Shown here piece by piece: positions 1 to 12,109 of a stretch of DNA of 64,000 nucleotides. The stretch covers positions 10,974,501-11,038,500 of the forward strand of contig WPIO01000001.1 of NCBI GenBank assembly GCA_009760855.2, in the 5' to 3' direction. The notes below the pieces were generated by a model. That model did not search any database and was not told where the DNA came from. It saw only the letters and a list, made by a program, of their open reading frames with translations. Within the stretch, counting starts at the first letter, position 1; each line of letters begins with the position of its first letter. Source of the stretch: Cristatella mucedo. Its lineage: Eukaryota > Bryozoa > Phylactolaemata > Cristatellidae. The translations under genes and the position numbers were made by a program.

Positions 1-340
1 GACTGACTTGTCTTCAGTATCTTGTAACACAGCTGTGAGGTCGAGCACTATAAAACTGCTGGTAAACATTCCGGTGTTATAATAATTATAATAATTTGCA
101 ACCTTTTCTTTAAATAACAGTATCTTCAACCAAATTTGGCCCAAGATCAATAAAGAGCATCATAAATACAGTAGGAAGTTTGACGAGTTGGTTACATATA
201 AAATGTGGAGCATGTAATTGCATCTGTATGTGTCTTGTGTTTTGTGCGAAATACTTAAGCTCCACAGCAGCTATACTCACTCGTAACAGCAATAAACAAT
301 TCTTGTAAAAGAGCGTTTCAATCAAAGAGGGTAGTAAACC

Positions 341-1290
341 TTAACAATAATAATAATATTGCACTTGATAAAGCGCCCTCAGAGAACTTAATCTCTTTCT
401 AGGCGCTTTACATTTGCTGCAAAGTGATACGCAATAGAATAGTAAGTAAAATCATGCTTGAAAAACAAACAAAATGAATAACATAGTTAGGGGTGACATG
501 CACTGGGTCAGCATGCAAATGTGGTTAGTGGCAGCATGCACGGTGTCAGCACGCATAAGCACATCAAGGACGAATCACAGGGACCCGCTAAATGCTGTCC
601 TAAATAGGTGTGTTTTTAGGTTCCTTTTAAATGTGGTCAGGTCAGGGGATGTTCTGACGCAGGTCGGGAGGGAGTTCCAGGCTTTGGGAGCATACGAGCT
701 AAATGCACGGTCTCCAAAGGATTTAAGGTTTGTACGAGGTATTTCTAGACTGTTGGATTCCGAAAAGTAGGTGGTACGATGCTTGGCCTGATGGGGTAGT
801 ATCTCTGAAAGATAGGCTGGAGCCATAGAATGAAGAGACCTAAAAGTGAGCGACAAAACCTTGAAGTCAATCCGTTGCTTGACTGGTAACCAGTGCAGGT
901 CGGCGAGAAGTGGAGTAATGTGGCAACTGCGACGCTCACGACAGACAAGCCTAGCTGCAGAGTTTTGCACCAGCTGCAATCGCCTGATCGCACATGCTGG
1001 TAGGCCAGTAAGCAGTGAGTTGCAGAAGTCGAGACGAGATGTCACGAATGCATGGACCAACTTGGACGTGGTATCCTTATCTAAACAAGCCCTAATTTTA
1101 GCAATGTTATGAAGCTGAAAATAGGCTGATTTGACTGTGGAGCTGATGTGGTCGTCTAACGAGGTCGCAATATGACACCTAGATTTCGAGCTGTTCAACT
1201 GGAGATATGCTGGCAGAGCCAATTTTGAAAGTCAGCCTTTCCAATTTCTGAATAACACTAGGTTTGCCCATAACTAGTACCTTGACCTTT
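341..1290 (-). mobile_element. LINE family A (L2/CR1-like), 5'-truncated copy
   Basis: Carries the end of an RT ORF (575-1222 open on the minus strand, ending KTHLFRTAFSGSL) and the complete 3' UTR. The 3' terminus is a hairpin (AGCGCC..GGCGCT around AGAGATTAAGTTCTCT) followed by ATT repeats at 341-360. The C-terminal motif of SFGDRAFSSYAPKAWNSLP type is shared by L2, CR1 and related LINEs. Compared with the 37-39 kb copy it has a deletion around 1165. Confidence 0.85.
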
Positions 1291-1639
1291 GTGGCTGTGT
1301 TGCCCAGGTCAAGTAACGAATTCAGCATTGTGTTCCTTGCAAAAAACTAGAGGTGGCCATATCCTACATAACCAGCAGCTTTTCTACAGCACGTCTGGCT
1401 CTCGTAACACCGATTTTGGTCTATCAGCTCATTTACGGACGACACCGGATCAGCCTTGAAATGGCAGAAATTTACATTTTCACAAGAGATGAGACTCTGC
1501 GTCGTAGTAAGCTGCAATTTGGAAATGTGTGTACCGCGTCTAAATCGTTACACATATTCTAAAAAAAATAGAATTCAAAACTCTATACAGTATGCTTCGG
1601 AATGGCTAAATGTATCTTCAAACTTGCCCAGGCCATCCT

Positions 1640-3450
1640 GACTCATTCTAGCATTCACGCCATTCAGGGCAATATATGCACCTTGCATTGAAATTTAGCT
1701 CGTCAAGCGGAACTTTCGGAAGCGAGGTTCTACTCTTGGTTGGGGTGTGGCTCACCGAGTGTTTGCTTCTCGAGTCCCGTAGCAGACAAATACTTGGGTA
1801 TCTGTATTTTTGAATTTTCGAACCACGGGGCAAAGTTGAGATTTTGACTTCTCTGAAAACTACTGTGCATGATAAGATAAGTTTGTAATGGTAACTACCA
1901 TAGCTGGCTATCATCATGCTCAGCCACTGTGGATTCATACACTAAAACATCGTTCATATAAACGGCTACACCTTCGATCTCACCCAAGAGGTCTGCATCA
2001 GCTGCTGAAAGATCTCCTGCGAGCTGGTAATGCCAATGGGGAGCCGGCAACGAAAGCAAAACCGTCCAAACGGTTTTACAAATTTCATTAACCGAGTGCT
2101 CTCATGGGAAAGCGGAATAGCCTCTCTAGACGCATTCAGCTTAATGAACAGCTTAGCACTAAAAAGCTTAGACAGCATCTCATCAAGCACAGGTAGTACG
2201 TACCATTCACGTACCGCTGCTTGATTTAAGCTCTTCAATTCGACACGAAGGCGAACTTTGCCGTTGGGCTTCAGGAAGGTACGATTGGAGAGCTCTGTCA
2301 CTCGGTCGGCTTCGATACGATTTCGACGATGCCATTCCTCTTCATTCGAAGCAGTTCGTCCTTTACCAAAGGGAACAGAGGTCTGTGTGTATGTGGTGGC
2401 ACTTCGTGTTCGCAGTATGGCTCTGCATCTGGTTTGAGACAAATTTTTACCGGCTGGCATTGCATTAATCCGATCTCTCCAAACACCTGGTCGCGGTGAA
2501 TAGTCTCCTCTAAGCTGAGTTGAATCAGTACCAAGCACAGAGAAGCTTGTCTGCTGAGGAGATTATTTCTTGCCACTGCAACTACGTAGACTGGCAGCAG
2601 ATAAATCATTCCTTTCCACTGTGGCCTCGCTTTGATGGTGCCATTACAGACCGAGCTATTACCGACACTGTGTAGTTTTGCCGAAGTAGGTTCGAGACGA
2701 GGTGGTCTTAGTAGTGGAGAACATATGTCCTCCGTAATGACGGTTACGTCAGCGCCACTATACATTTTAAACAGAATGGTTATTTATTAAGTGAACAAAT
2801 CCACTTACCAGGGTGCGGATATCCTCTCGACTTGCACTTCTCAGCTACAGGCTTTGTAACGGCATCCACGGTGTAATTCTCATCATCGGATTCAGCTACG
2901 ACTTCTCCTTCTTTAGCCTCGGGTTTACCGCGTGATTTGCAACGCACAGCTTAGTGGCCAAACCTCCGGCAGCTATCGCAGCTAACGCAGGGTCGCGTGC
3001 CGAGCAGCGCCCAGGAGTGTGAGCCGAGTGGTAGTTCAGTTCAGGCAGCTGCTAGCTCCCCTCTATCGTCGGGCCGCCCAATTCCATATGACGCGTTTTC
3101 TGTACCGGCACAGTTAAAGCAAGAGCTGAGATTATTTGCAGGGCTTCTGAAAAATTTGAGTTCTGACAAGCCCAAAATCGTACGATTTCGAATCAACTCA
3201 TCTTTCATCGTGCCGTATTTGCAGTACGAAGCTAAATCATGTAGTGGGCGTACGAATGCCTAGATGGACTGACCCAGATGTTGACAGCGGTGGTTAAACC
3301 TAGCCCCGATCGTTTATGATATTCCTACGTGGTATGCAGTAGTCATCAAATTTGCCCAAAACGACATCCAACGTCTTCCCTTAGTCGACCTCATAGTTAG
3401 AGGTGTCCATTACCGATTCGGCTTGCCCTCCCATGGCGTACAAAGGTGTA
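1640..3450 (-). mobile_element. Degenerate Ty3/gypsy-like gag-pol fragment
   Basis: Read on the minus strand: a gag-like helical region (about 3450-3060), one CCHC zinc-knuckle-like motif (about 3000-2930, interrupted by a stop), a retropepsin-like motif at about 2760 reading YSGADVT, and reverse transcriptase motifs to 1949. Several frameshifts and stops break it. The protease catalytic Asp position is Tyr, and the RT catalytic box reads YMND (1949-1960) where YMDD/YVDD is usual, so it is inactive. No LTRs, RNase H or integrase were seen. Confidence 0.75.
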
Positions 3451-3688
3451 CTTACCTGTACATACTGGCCATCAGCCGTCAATTGGCTTTTTTGTTTTTA
3501 CAATTTTTATTCTCATTCGTTCTAAAAATTCTACCAAATGTTGGCTTTTAAAGAATCATTAAAAGGCTAACTTTCGGATTTTTTTTATCAAGAACAACTG
3601 CCTGCATTTGTTGTGTCACTGTGGCACCGGCGGCGACAGATCTTGTGGAGTCTCTCGGAGGCACAAGCGTGGACGCTGCTCCAGCGAG

Positions 3689-3756
3689 TGCTCCACTCCC
3701 GGTGGTGCCCTTCCGTCAATTCCATTAGGTTTCAGCTTTGCAATCATACTTCCCCC
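3689..3756 (-). pseudogene. 18S rRNA-derived fragment
   Basis: On the minus strand this reads as the universally conserved small-subunit rRNA segment around the GGAATTGACGGAAGGGCACC core, with about four differences over the best 46 bases, and continues to GGAGTGGAGC. Similarity stops abruptly on both sides, so it is a short inserted or captured piece and not part of an rDNA unit. Confidence 0.8.
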
Positions 3757-3999
3757 ATGTGAGTGATAAAGAGGCTCTCCGTTATTGCTCTCACGATTAC
3801 ATCTATGAGAACTCAATAACTGAATAACTGCAGTTATGGGGAATGCCGCCGAGGCGGGCAACATCCCCTACATCAAAGGCGGATCCGTGCCGAGTCAACT
3901 GCCCAACCACCGGCTGCAGGTGAGGCATACATTAGTGGTCGGACGCTTCGCTAATTACAGCAGCAGCAGCACGCACACGTGACGCGTTGCCGACGATCC

Positions 4000-6720
4000 A
4001 GTAAAGAAGGGTTCGACGAATTAGCGCAATCCACTCTAATTAGGCTAAGCAACGACCAGACATAAGCATTGCCGAGCTCAAATTTTTCGCTGATATTGTA
4101 GTACACGTTCGAATTTATCTGTCCACAAAAGTTCACGCCACTTATGCAAATGAGCTTTGACGCCGGATGCCTGTACCACAATCCATTCTAGTTCTCGTCA
4201 AATCCACCCCAAATCTGCTGCGAACAGCTCCAAAAAGTCTGGAATATCGAACTACGCTACACGCACAATGTACCAAGAAAATTTCGCGCGATTCCGCTCA
4301 CGCGTTCTCACGAAGTCCACTGAAATAAGATTGCAGTGACCCAGGCCAATACCGCCATCCACTGCATTCCACCATGCAACGAAAGAAATCCTGATCAAAA
4401 AGTTCCCTTTTATATGGCAGCACACTCTGCAACAATTGCATTAAAAAATTTCGCTTGCATTGGCACAACCTTTCTCGTGCAATGCACTGCAATTGACTGC
4501 TGTAGCCCGGGCCAATACCGCAATCCACTTCAATCCACAGAATCCACCGCATAACAAAAATCGAAATACATTGCGCCGAGCTCCGATTTTTATTGAATAT
4601 TAAAGTGCACCGTGCTGTGTGCCCAACCACGTAAAATAAAAAAAATGTGCAGCCTCGCACTGTGGCAATGGGCGGCAATCGCCTGAAATGACCTGGAAAA
4701 CTACCGAAATCCACTCTATTCCACTGCAAATCATCCTCAAATCGCCATTGCGAAACTCTAATTGACATTGCATATAGGACCAGACTCAGTCCAAAGTGCA
4801 TCCACATAATTTCGCTCCATTGTGCACATGCGTTCTCTTGCAATGCACTGCAATCGACTGCAACTGCCCGAGCCAGTACGTCAATGTACCGCAACCCGCC
4901 GAAAAACGACCAGAATATGTACACTTTAAGCTCTAATAGTGATTGCACGTTTCTCTAATTTTTGGTTATTGTGTAATCTCGCAGTTTCACTACAATCGCC
5001 TCGATTATTCGGCAGCAATGCACTGCAATCGGCTGCAATAGCCCGGGCCAATACTTCAATTTACAACAATCTGATGCAAAATGCTCTGAAATCGGTTTCG
5101 CAATGCTTCAGTTTTTAATGCATGATACAAACCACGCTGTTTAAATTCAGCCACATCATTTAAGCTATTGCGCTCTTACAATCTCGGGCAATGCATGGCA
5201 ATCTACTGCAACGGCTCGGCTCGAAGCAGCAATCTACTACAATCCGTGGCAAGTTGACACTAAATTGGCTGCACAAAGTGCCGATTTTCATCGCATTTCA
5301 CATTTCTTTGCGCTAAAAGTGAAATCGTAGGACTTTCAAACTATTTTTCACGTTAATTGTCAACAATGCACTGCAATTTACAGCACTGGCAGGGACCAAT
5401 ACCGAAATCCGTGGCAAATCGGCGAGAAATTGGCTGCACTAAGCTCCAATTCTCATTCCACGTAACATCTCACTGCGTGCACACATACCTTCAACCAGCT
5501 CTGGCCGTTCACTCTTGGGCAATGCGTGGCAACAGACGGCAATGGCCCGGGAAAATACGGCAATCCATTATGGTCCATCTCAAATCACTGGAAAGTGACT
5601 GAGCCAAGATCAAATATATCTTACCTGTCACAGCCCACTGTGCTGAAAAAATCCTTTCAACCAATCGTGCACGTACAATAATAATTCATTTATATATAAA
5701 GCGCCCCAAGAGAACTTAATCTCTATTTAGGCGCTTCACATATGCCTCGGGGCTCGAGCCCACGACCTCAGTCAGACCTTGGTCGGAGCGAGCACCTTAA
5801 CCGCTAGACCAAACCAGCTCAGCAATTGCGAGCAATGAACGGCAATCAACAGCAGTGTCCTAGGCCAATACCCCAATTCCCTGCGAATTGAAGAGAAATT
5901 GGCATCGCGGAAGCCTCAATTGTCATTACATATAACATTCCACTGCGTCCAAAGTAAAACCGTGGAACTTTCAAGATGCTTTTTTTGTTAACTGCCAGCA
6001 ATGCACGGCAATCAACAGCAATGGTAGGGGCCGATAGCGAAATCCGTGAAAAATTGACAAGATCGGCTGCAATAAACTGCAACTCTCATTCCACGTAACG
6101 TGTACCTGTGTGCGCGCATAATTTTCACCCATGTTACGCGTTCAGTCGACGGCAATCCACGGCAATTGACGGCAATGGCCCATGGAAATACGCCAATCCA
6201 TAATGGACAGCTACAAATGCACCGACAGATGCTGAGAGAAGCTCCAACTTTTCTTTTTCTTTTTTGCGTATTGCACTACACTGCATTAAAAGTGAAGCCA
6301 CATCCTTTTATACAATTGACAAAGGCAGAATCAAGGGCAATGCACGACAATGGCCCGGTCTCTGCAGCAATCTGGTTCAAATTTGCTGGAAATTGGCTGC
6401 TTGAATTTGTAATTATTCTACTACATAACGCTCACTGTGGGCGCACATGCTGTCCTTTTTTGCGTTCAACCTTGGGCAATCCATGGCAACCTACGACAGT
6501 TGCCCGAGACAATACAGCAATCTATGATTGTCTGTTACAATTACAAACAAAGCAGGTGTTAGAAGATCGCATTTTTCTTGCGTAACAGTGTGCTGTATTA
6601 AAAGTGCAACCACGTCCTATCAACCAATCTTGAACGTACATGCGAGGGCAATGTGCGGCAATCGACGGCAATGGCCTGGTAAAATACGGAAATCTATCCG
6701 TTGTAAGTGTACACACTCAA
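4000..6720. repeat. Diverged satellite array, unit about 165-170 bp
   Basis: A motif of the type GGCAATCGACGGCAATGGCC plus an AATACNGCAATCC box recurs near 4335, 4500, 4680, 4860, 5030, 5200, 5370, 5525, 5840, 6005, 6155, 6345, 6480 and 6655. Between the boxes a second block recurs (AAATTGGCTGCACTAAGCTCCAATTCTCATT and variants). Spacing is mostly 150-180 bp. Copies are perhaps 60-75% alike, so the array is old. A SINE interrupts it at 5677-5823. Confidence 0.75.
5677..5826 (-). mobile_element. SINE family A copy inside the satellite
   Basis: On the minus strand: tRNA-like head (GGTTTGGTCTAGCGGTTAAGG as A box, GGGCTCGAGCCC as B box), then the same hairpin tail as LINE A (GCGCC..AGAGATTAAGTTCTCT..GGCGC) and AATGAATTATTATT. 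The flanking sequence matches an uninterrupted neighbouring unit near 6620-6645, which shows the pre-insertion state. Confidence 0.85.
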
Positions 6721-8860
6721 CTCAAGTCGCGAGACCAGGGGTATGGGTCAAGCAATCGTACCAGGTGAGAGAGACCTTGTGGTTAGCAGAAAAACGTCAC
6801 CGGTCCTCGGTGGCCAGGTGCGGTGAGCATTAGAGTACCGGGTAGCGCTAAATACGTTCATACAGTGAGTCAATTAATGTCGTTGACGTAGACTTGTTTA
6901 TTTCATAGCTACACAGAGGCACGAGTGTATAGTACAACCTTAGCAAACAACTCACTTCAAATGACAAAGCGCAACTTGGCGGCTATTATTTCACTATTGC
7001 TACTACTTAACTATTAAATATAATTATCAACTATGCTTTTATAGTTATCAACTTAATTATAATTATTAATTATGTAGTAACTACGATTATTAAAACTATT
7101 ACTATTGTTTCCGGCTGTATTTTCTAAACTTTAGATATGAACTATCCGGTTTTTGTCAGGCGCGGCTCCAAAATTTGCGGAAGTTCAGCAGGGAATTCTT
7201 CTGAATTCCGAAGTAAAACAGGGCAGACAGCAAGTTCAGCGTTCAAATACTCGATACTGCTTTCAGCACCTAACTTAATGACGCAAATATAGGTATCCAT
7301 CCGTCAGAGCCAATCCTCATCAATATAGTCTCAAGCAATGAGACTAGCACAAGATGACTCATAAGGGTCTGCAGCACTTCCGACAACAAATGCTCCAAAT
7401 GCCATGTAGCGACTTTTGCACTCACTGTACTTAGGCCACCAACGCAGTGCAAGTTCTCTTATGGCGCTATACAAATGAATTGTATGTATTTTTCTCACCA
7501 TGGCTGTATCAGTTGCCAGCTGTAAACGATCCTTTAGCAAGCTGAAAATAATCCTCTCTTTTCTGAGAGCATCAATTAGGTAAGGTCGACTCTACGATTT
7601 GGACTTGTTAAGCATAGAGAAAGAAACACTGAAAAATATTGACTTTCAAATAGTAATAGATCAGTTTGCCACTTTCAAGGCTCAACAAATTTCCCTGAGT
7701 TAAAGCGGTGATAGCTACTTTGTACCTTTACTACTGTTGATTTAACTTTCTCGACTCGATATGCTTGCAAGCGTGTGTTTATTGAGTTTCTTCTGTAGTG
7801 GAGCTATTTTTCAGCAATTTTTTAAAGGGGAGGGGGCACCATTTGTAGCGTTGTCCCCCGGTTGCCGAAATGTCTCACTACGCCACTGACTCTCGCCTCG
7901 CTCCAAGTCTAGAGCACAACGTAGCTCAATTGCTAAGGTGCAACTGACCAATTTTCGGCTTTCATGCAGCCTAGCCGTAGATTATCACACAACCAGCTCC
8001 TAGCCGCTATGATTCAGGAATGCGAATAATTATTATCTTTACAGTCATAGTCTGGCTTATTTAGTATGCAGCATTTTATTTTAAATTAGTAAAGAAGATT
8101 TTCCAAACTTATCCAACCTGCAAATGCGTGCTGTTTCTTACTTGCATTTATTTGCTAACGACATATCATAGCAAGTCAAGTCGGTGGTTTTAGAAGAACT
8201 CGCAAGCCAATCTGTGTGTTTACCACTGCAGCGTTTTCTAAATCCCACGGCTTCAATTTTTAGAGTAGCCAAGTTCACAAATTGTGTCATGGAGCCTGAC
8301 CTTCACTTTGATATTTGTGAAACATTGGAATTCTATATCAGCCAAATTATGACAGCCCTCGAGATTCTTGCAGGTTCCTGAATTAAAATTTATATGAATC
8401 GGGATAGTCAAATGTAATAGCTAGCCAGTTGTGCTTTGGGTTTCAAGCCAGAGATTTTTGCTTTGGTTTTAATGCCGGAGATTGGCGTTTTGGGTTTCCA
8501 ACGGGTCAGTTGCACGCTATTTCTGCCGCTGTACACTCGTGCCTCCATGCGACTACGAAAGAAACTGGTATGGGCTTTCAATATTAGGTTACTACCTTAT
8601 GCCTTTGAAAAATCACGGTAAATATTTAGTGTCGAGGTACAGTGCGGACCTGAGTGTCTGCTGACCTAGCGGTAAGCCCAGCCTAGCTGGTGAGCCCGGC
8701 CTACTTTCGGGCAAGGACTCCATACCACGCCCTGGTGAGCCCAGTGTTCGAATCCCACCTTCAATCTCTTTCTGTTTTGACCTTGTAATCTGAGAGGCGT
8801 TTGATGAGCTTTGACAGCTCGAAACTACTAGGCTCTTTCTTCTATCTCTTTCGGTTGTAG
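6720..8860. other. Unassigned sequence
   Basis: Follows the satellite. AT-rich at 6960-7110. Short open frames only, with no recognisable protein. A tRNA-like B box (GTTCGAATCC) near 8748-8758 preceded by CCTAGCGGTAAGCCCAGCC suggests a decayed tRNA-derived repeat at about 8660-8770. Sequence near 8780-8860 resembles 18215-18290, so both probably belong to one interspersed repeat. Confidence 0.4.
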
Positions 8861-8875
8861 AATGCGTCGCATGGA

Positions 8876-9090
8876 ACGTGTCCGCTGAGTTTCCACGGTC
8901 TCCAAAGGATTTGATGTTTGTACTAGGTATAGGTAAACAGGTAGATTCCGAAAAGCGGGTAACCTAATTTTATGAAGTTTTGACCACGCTTCCTTTGCAG
9001 CAAATGTAAAGTGAATATGAAGAGAATGAGTTATTTGAGAGCGCTCTAACAAATTTATTATTAATTATTATTATTATTATTATTATTATC
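8876..9090. mobile_element. LINE A pieces in opposite orientations plus (TTA)n
   Basis: 8878-8965 matches the minus-strand coding end of LINE A (TCCAAAGGATTTGATGTTTG, GATTCCGAAAAGCGGGT). 8998-9058 looks like a plus-strand LINE A 3' tail (GCAAATGTAAAGTG, GAGAGCGCTC), ending in a TTA/ATT run at 9055-9090. Confidence 0.55.
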
Positions 9091-9605
9091 AGCTCCGGGT
9101 AGCGAATCAAAATTGAGTCGCGTGTACGGAACTTGAAAACCAGCTGTAAATTTATATTAACTGCACAGTAAGCCCCGTAAAAAATTACGAACAGATTTAA
9201 CTTATGCGTGTATTAACTTAGTATTAACTAAGTGCGTAACTTATCACTTACCAAAGGCTGGCGCCGCAAAACTTCCGGTCGATCTACGCTCAGTCTGGCA
9301 GCTTTGCAATATGCCAGTATCACAACGGGCATAATGTAAGCATGACATAGTGACTGTACCGGTCTCACGGACTTAATAACTAATGAATCTAGCTTATTCT
9401 AGGGGTTGGTTATCATTTTTATTGAGGCTGCTGAAATGCCGGGGTTACTAACAAGGCTAATTCATCGACGTTATGCTGTTAGAGTATGAAAAACTAGAAT
9501 TGCAAAGCCACCTACGTGTGGGTCCATTAATGTCCGCGACGATGGTTTGACATTAACGTTCACAGTGGACAATAAAATCAGCAGTGATTGGATACATAAA
9601 AATAT

Positions 9606-9770
9606 TAGCTAATTTAACAGCCTCATTTGTATAGCGGTAGAAGAGCATTAACGGTTGTCACCGCCGCTTGCAGCTGCCAATAAAGCATCGCCCATAGCAG
9701 GATTCGAACCCGCGACCTCGGTTGTAAAGAGCTAGCATCTGACCTCCTGAGCTACTACGGTACTATAACA
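9606..9770 (-). mobile_element. SINE family B copy
   Basis: On the minus strand: tRNA-like head with B box GGGTTCGAATCCTGC, then the body CTTTATTGGCAGCTGCAAGCGG, GTTAATGCTCTTCTACCGC and the 3' end CTATACAAATGAGGCTGTTA. The body and tail differ from SINE A. The same order is seen in about ten other places in the window. Confidence 0.8.
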
Positions 9771-9774
9771 CTTA

Positions 9775-11040
9775 CAGCTGGTACTGTTTCTATCGATCAG
9801 TGCTGGAATCGGCTCAAAGCTATCACCAAGTATAACCATGGTGTCTTAATGCAAAAAAGAAATGAATAAAAAGCTCAATGGCTAATATAAAACTAAGCTT
9901 TCCACTTTCAGTGGTGAAGTATCACTGGTGAATAGTGGCTATAATGCTAGCCTCTGGTGTCGGAAAATTAAGGTCCGACTCCTGCGGCCGGCCAGTGGCA
10001 TTTATCTTTCTTTCCTATCTAGCACTATTTTATTCCAAGCAGGTCTGCTTTCCTGCGGCATAAACTTGCTTCTACGCATAACAATATTTGTACGGATGAC
10101 TAATAGGCACGGAGCGTGCTGCTTTCGGTAAAGGAAGTATTAGCTGTGACAATATGTTTCCACGCAAAACATCTCCCATGCTGGAATACCCTTAAGCTTG
10201 TTTATTTTGATAATTCGTACAATGACCAAAACACTTTTTAATCGACTGAGTACTGCCTACGTCGAGCGGCAGCGGCGGCGGCGGCCCACTCGAGCTGGCG
10301 TGGCCCGTTTCTTAAGTTTGCTGCACTCAAGTTTGCTCAAGTATCAAATAAAGTTTGCCTCTCAAAGTACTGCAAGCTGCGGCCACGTTGCTGCCAGCTG
10401 ACAGGCAAGGGCTTCGACGATTAACAGGCACTCTGGCGACGCAACGAAGGCGGTGCAGCCGAGTGGTCATATCCGGCGGTTTGTCCGACCTGTCTGCCCA
10501 ATCCATGGTCGTTGCTGGAGCGGCGGCACCAAGACCTCGCTGAGGCCCGACTTCGCGAAGGCCGTTTAACGGAACGCGTGGGGCGAAGCTCGCGTAGCCC
10601 AGCGTGCAGAATTCGTCTTACTGTACCGAAGCCTTTAGTAAGCTTCAGCCAGATTGGGCGATGCTTCAAAGGGCAAGCCATCTTTCGAAGGACAAGGCAG
10701 TCTTGTGGGTTCTCCTAGGCAAGTACAGGCAAGAAAGTTGTAGTGGCAGCCAGCCAAGTGATGATTGTGCCACAAAAACTCGAGCGTAGGGATTTTAACG
10801 GACCGCAAGAAATTGGTCCTCGCTCATTGAGCATCTTCAAGCTCCTCAGAAGCAATATCCGAGAGTGGCTGCCCTGATTTTTAAATACCGTTACGTTGGG
10901 TGGCGTCCCTTCGCACCGTTGTGCCAAAATTACGTCGTAGACGCTTGCCGCCGAAGTGCAACCGAAGTGCAATTACCGATCACTATTTGTGCTATACTTT
11001 AGAATGGTGACGTTAGGAGATTGGCTCAAATTAAGGGACT
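9775..11040. other. Unassigned sequence, GC-rich between 10.26 and 10.98 kb
   Basis: Short open frames on both strands between 10355 and 10970, with Arg/Ser-rich translations that look like frame shadows of GC-rich sequence. No domain or splice pattern recognised. Confidence 0.3.
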
Positions 11041-11045
11041 GGGCA

Positions 11046-11240
11046 CCAGCTGTAGCCCTGTAGCCCTGTAGCCCTGTAGCCTGTAGCCTGTAGCCTGTAG
11101 CCTGTAGCCTGTAGCCTGTAGCCTGTAGCCTGTATGTAGCCTGTAGCCTGTATGTAGCCTGTAGCCTGTAGCCTGTAGCCTGTAGCCTGTAGCCCGTAGC
11201 CTGTAGCCTGTAGCCCCCTACCCTGTAGCCCCTACCCTGT
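11046..11240 (+). repeat. Heptamer minisatellite (TGTAGCC)n
   Basis: About 25 units of TGTAGCC, some expanded to TGTAGCCC or with an inserted TGTA. Nearly pure across 190 bp. Confidence 0.95.
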
Positions 11241-11544
11241 ACTGAGCTCAGAGTGAGAACAAAATAAACAGTTCAACCTTGCCTCTCGTCACGCTACAGG
11301 CCGCCATGATGTAAATCGCGTATACTAAGACGAATTACATCGCATATCATACTTGGTACCAACTATTCCACATTATTTACATGCTTCGTGAGTCTGCAGC
11401 AGATGCATATGAAAGGATAAGGTAGCAACGTAGCAATCACTGCACCCGATGTAAGCACCGCGCAGCATAAAGATGATAAGAATCTGGCGAAACATTTCTA
11501 ATCTTGTACATTGTACTCTAATCCTGATTTATGCAGTGTGAATG

Positions 11545-11855
11545 CAATAAGTGCATGCGACGAGCTTCGTAAAAGAAGCTAACTACTCTCCTGCTGCCGA
11601 CGGTTGCACATCCGTTCCAGCCGTCGTCAGCAGCTACTTCCATGCACCTCACTTCCTCGACTGTCCTCCTGGTTCAGCTCTGTGCTTCTCACTTTCTCTT
11701 TTTTTGCATGAAATGAAGTGTGTTGGCTACTGTATGCACACCAAAAGCAGCGTATGCTTTGAGTGCGCTATAGAAAACTCTCCAGAATAACTCACATAGT
11801 CCTTGCGGCTTTGCAAAGTTACAGACGGTGATACATTACATTACATTAACTCCTG
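11545..11855 (+). mobile_element. LINE family B, 3' end
   Basis: Aligns with 44455-44720 and, in reverse, with 21870-22115: the blocks CTACTCTCCTGCTGCCGAC, GCTACTTCCATGC, CCTCACTTCCTCGACTGTCCTCC, GAAGTGTGTTGGCTAC and the end ACAGACGGTGATACATTACA occur in the same order. The ORF is not intact here. Confidence 0.7.
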
Positions 11856-12019
11856 GTTATTGCTTCTCTTGCAGCAAGTTGTGTTGTGCCGGCATAGAGA
11901 TTTGGTTCTCTTAGGGTGCGATACAAAAGACCTATCCTTATATGATTGCTTTAAGGATGCAAATCTAGAGACTCCTGATAACTATAATTATAACAAGTGT
12001 GTGGATACTTGTCCTTAAA

Positions 12020-12109
12020 ATGGCTGTACTATAAAATGCAATAATTCAGTTGCCAATCTAATCATAATTAGGTAGGCACTTGAGCTATTTTGCTGTATAG
12101 TACAGCCAT
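12020..12109. repeat. 90-bp element with perfect 14-bp terminal inverted repeats
   Basis: ATGGCTGTACTATA at 12020-12033 and its exact reverse complement at 12096-12109. The interior is AT-rich. Could be a very short MITE or a stable hairpin. No clear target-site duplication is visible. Confidence 0.55.

Noticed and set aside
4000-6720. CRISPR-like array
   Set aside because: Repeats are long, diverged and contiguous without unique spacers, in an animal genome. It is a satellite.
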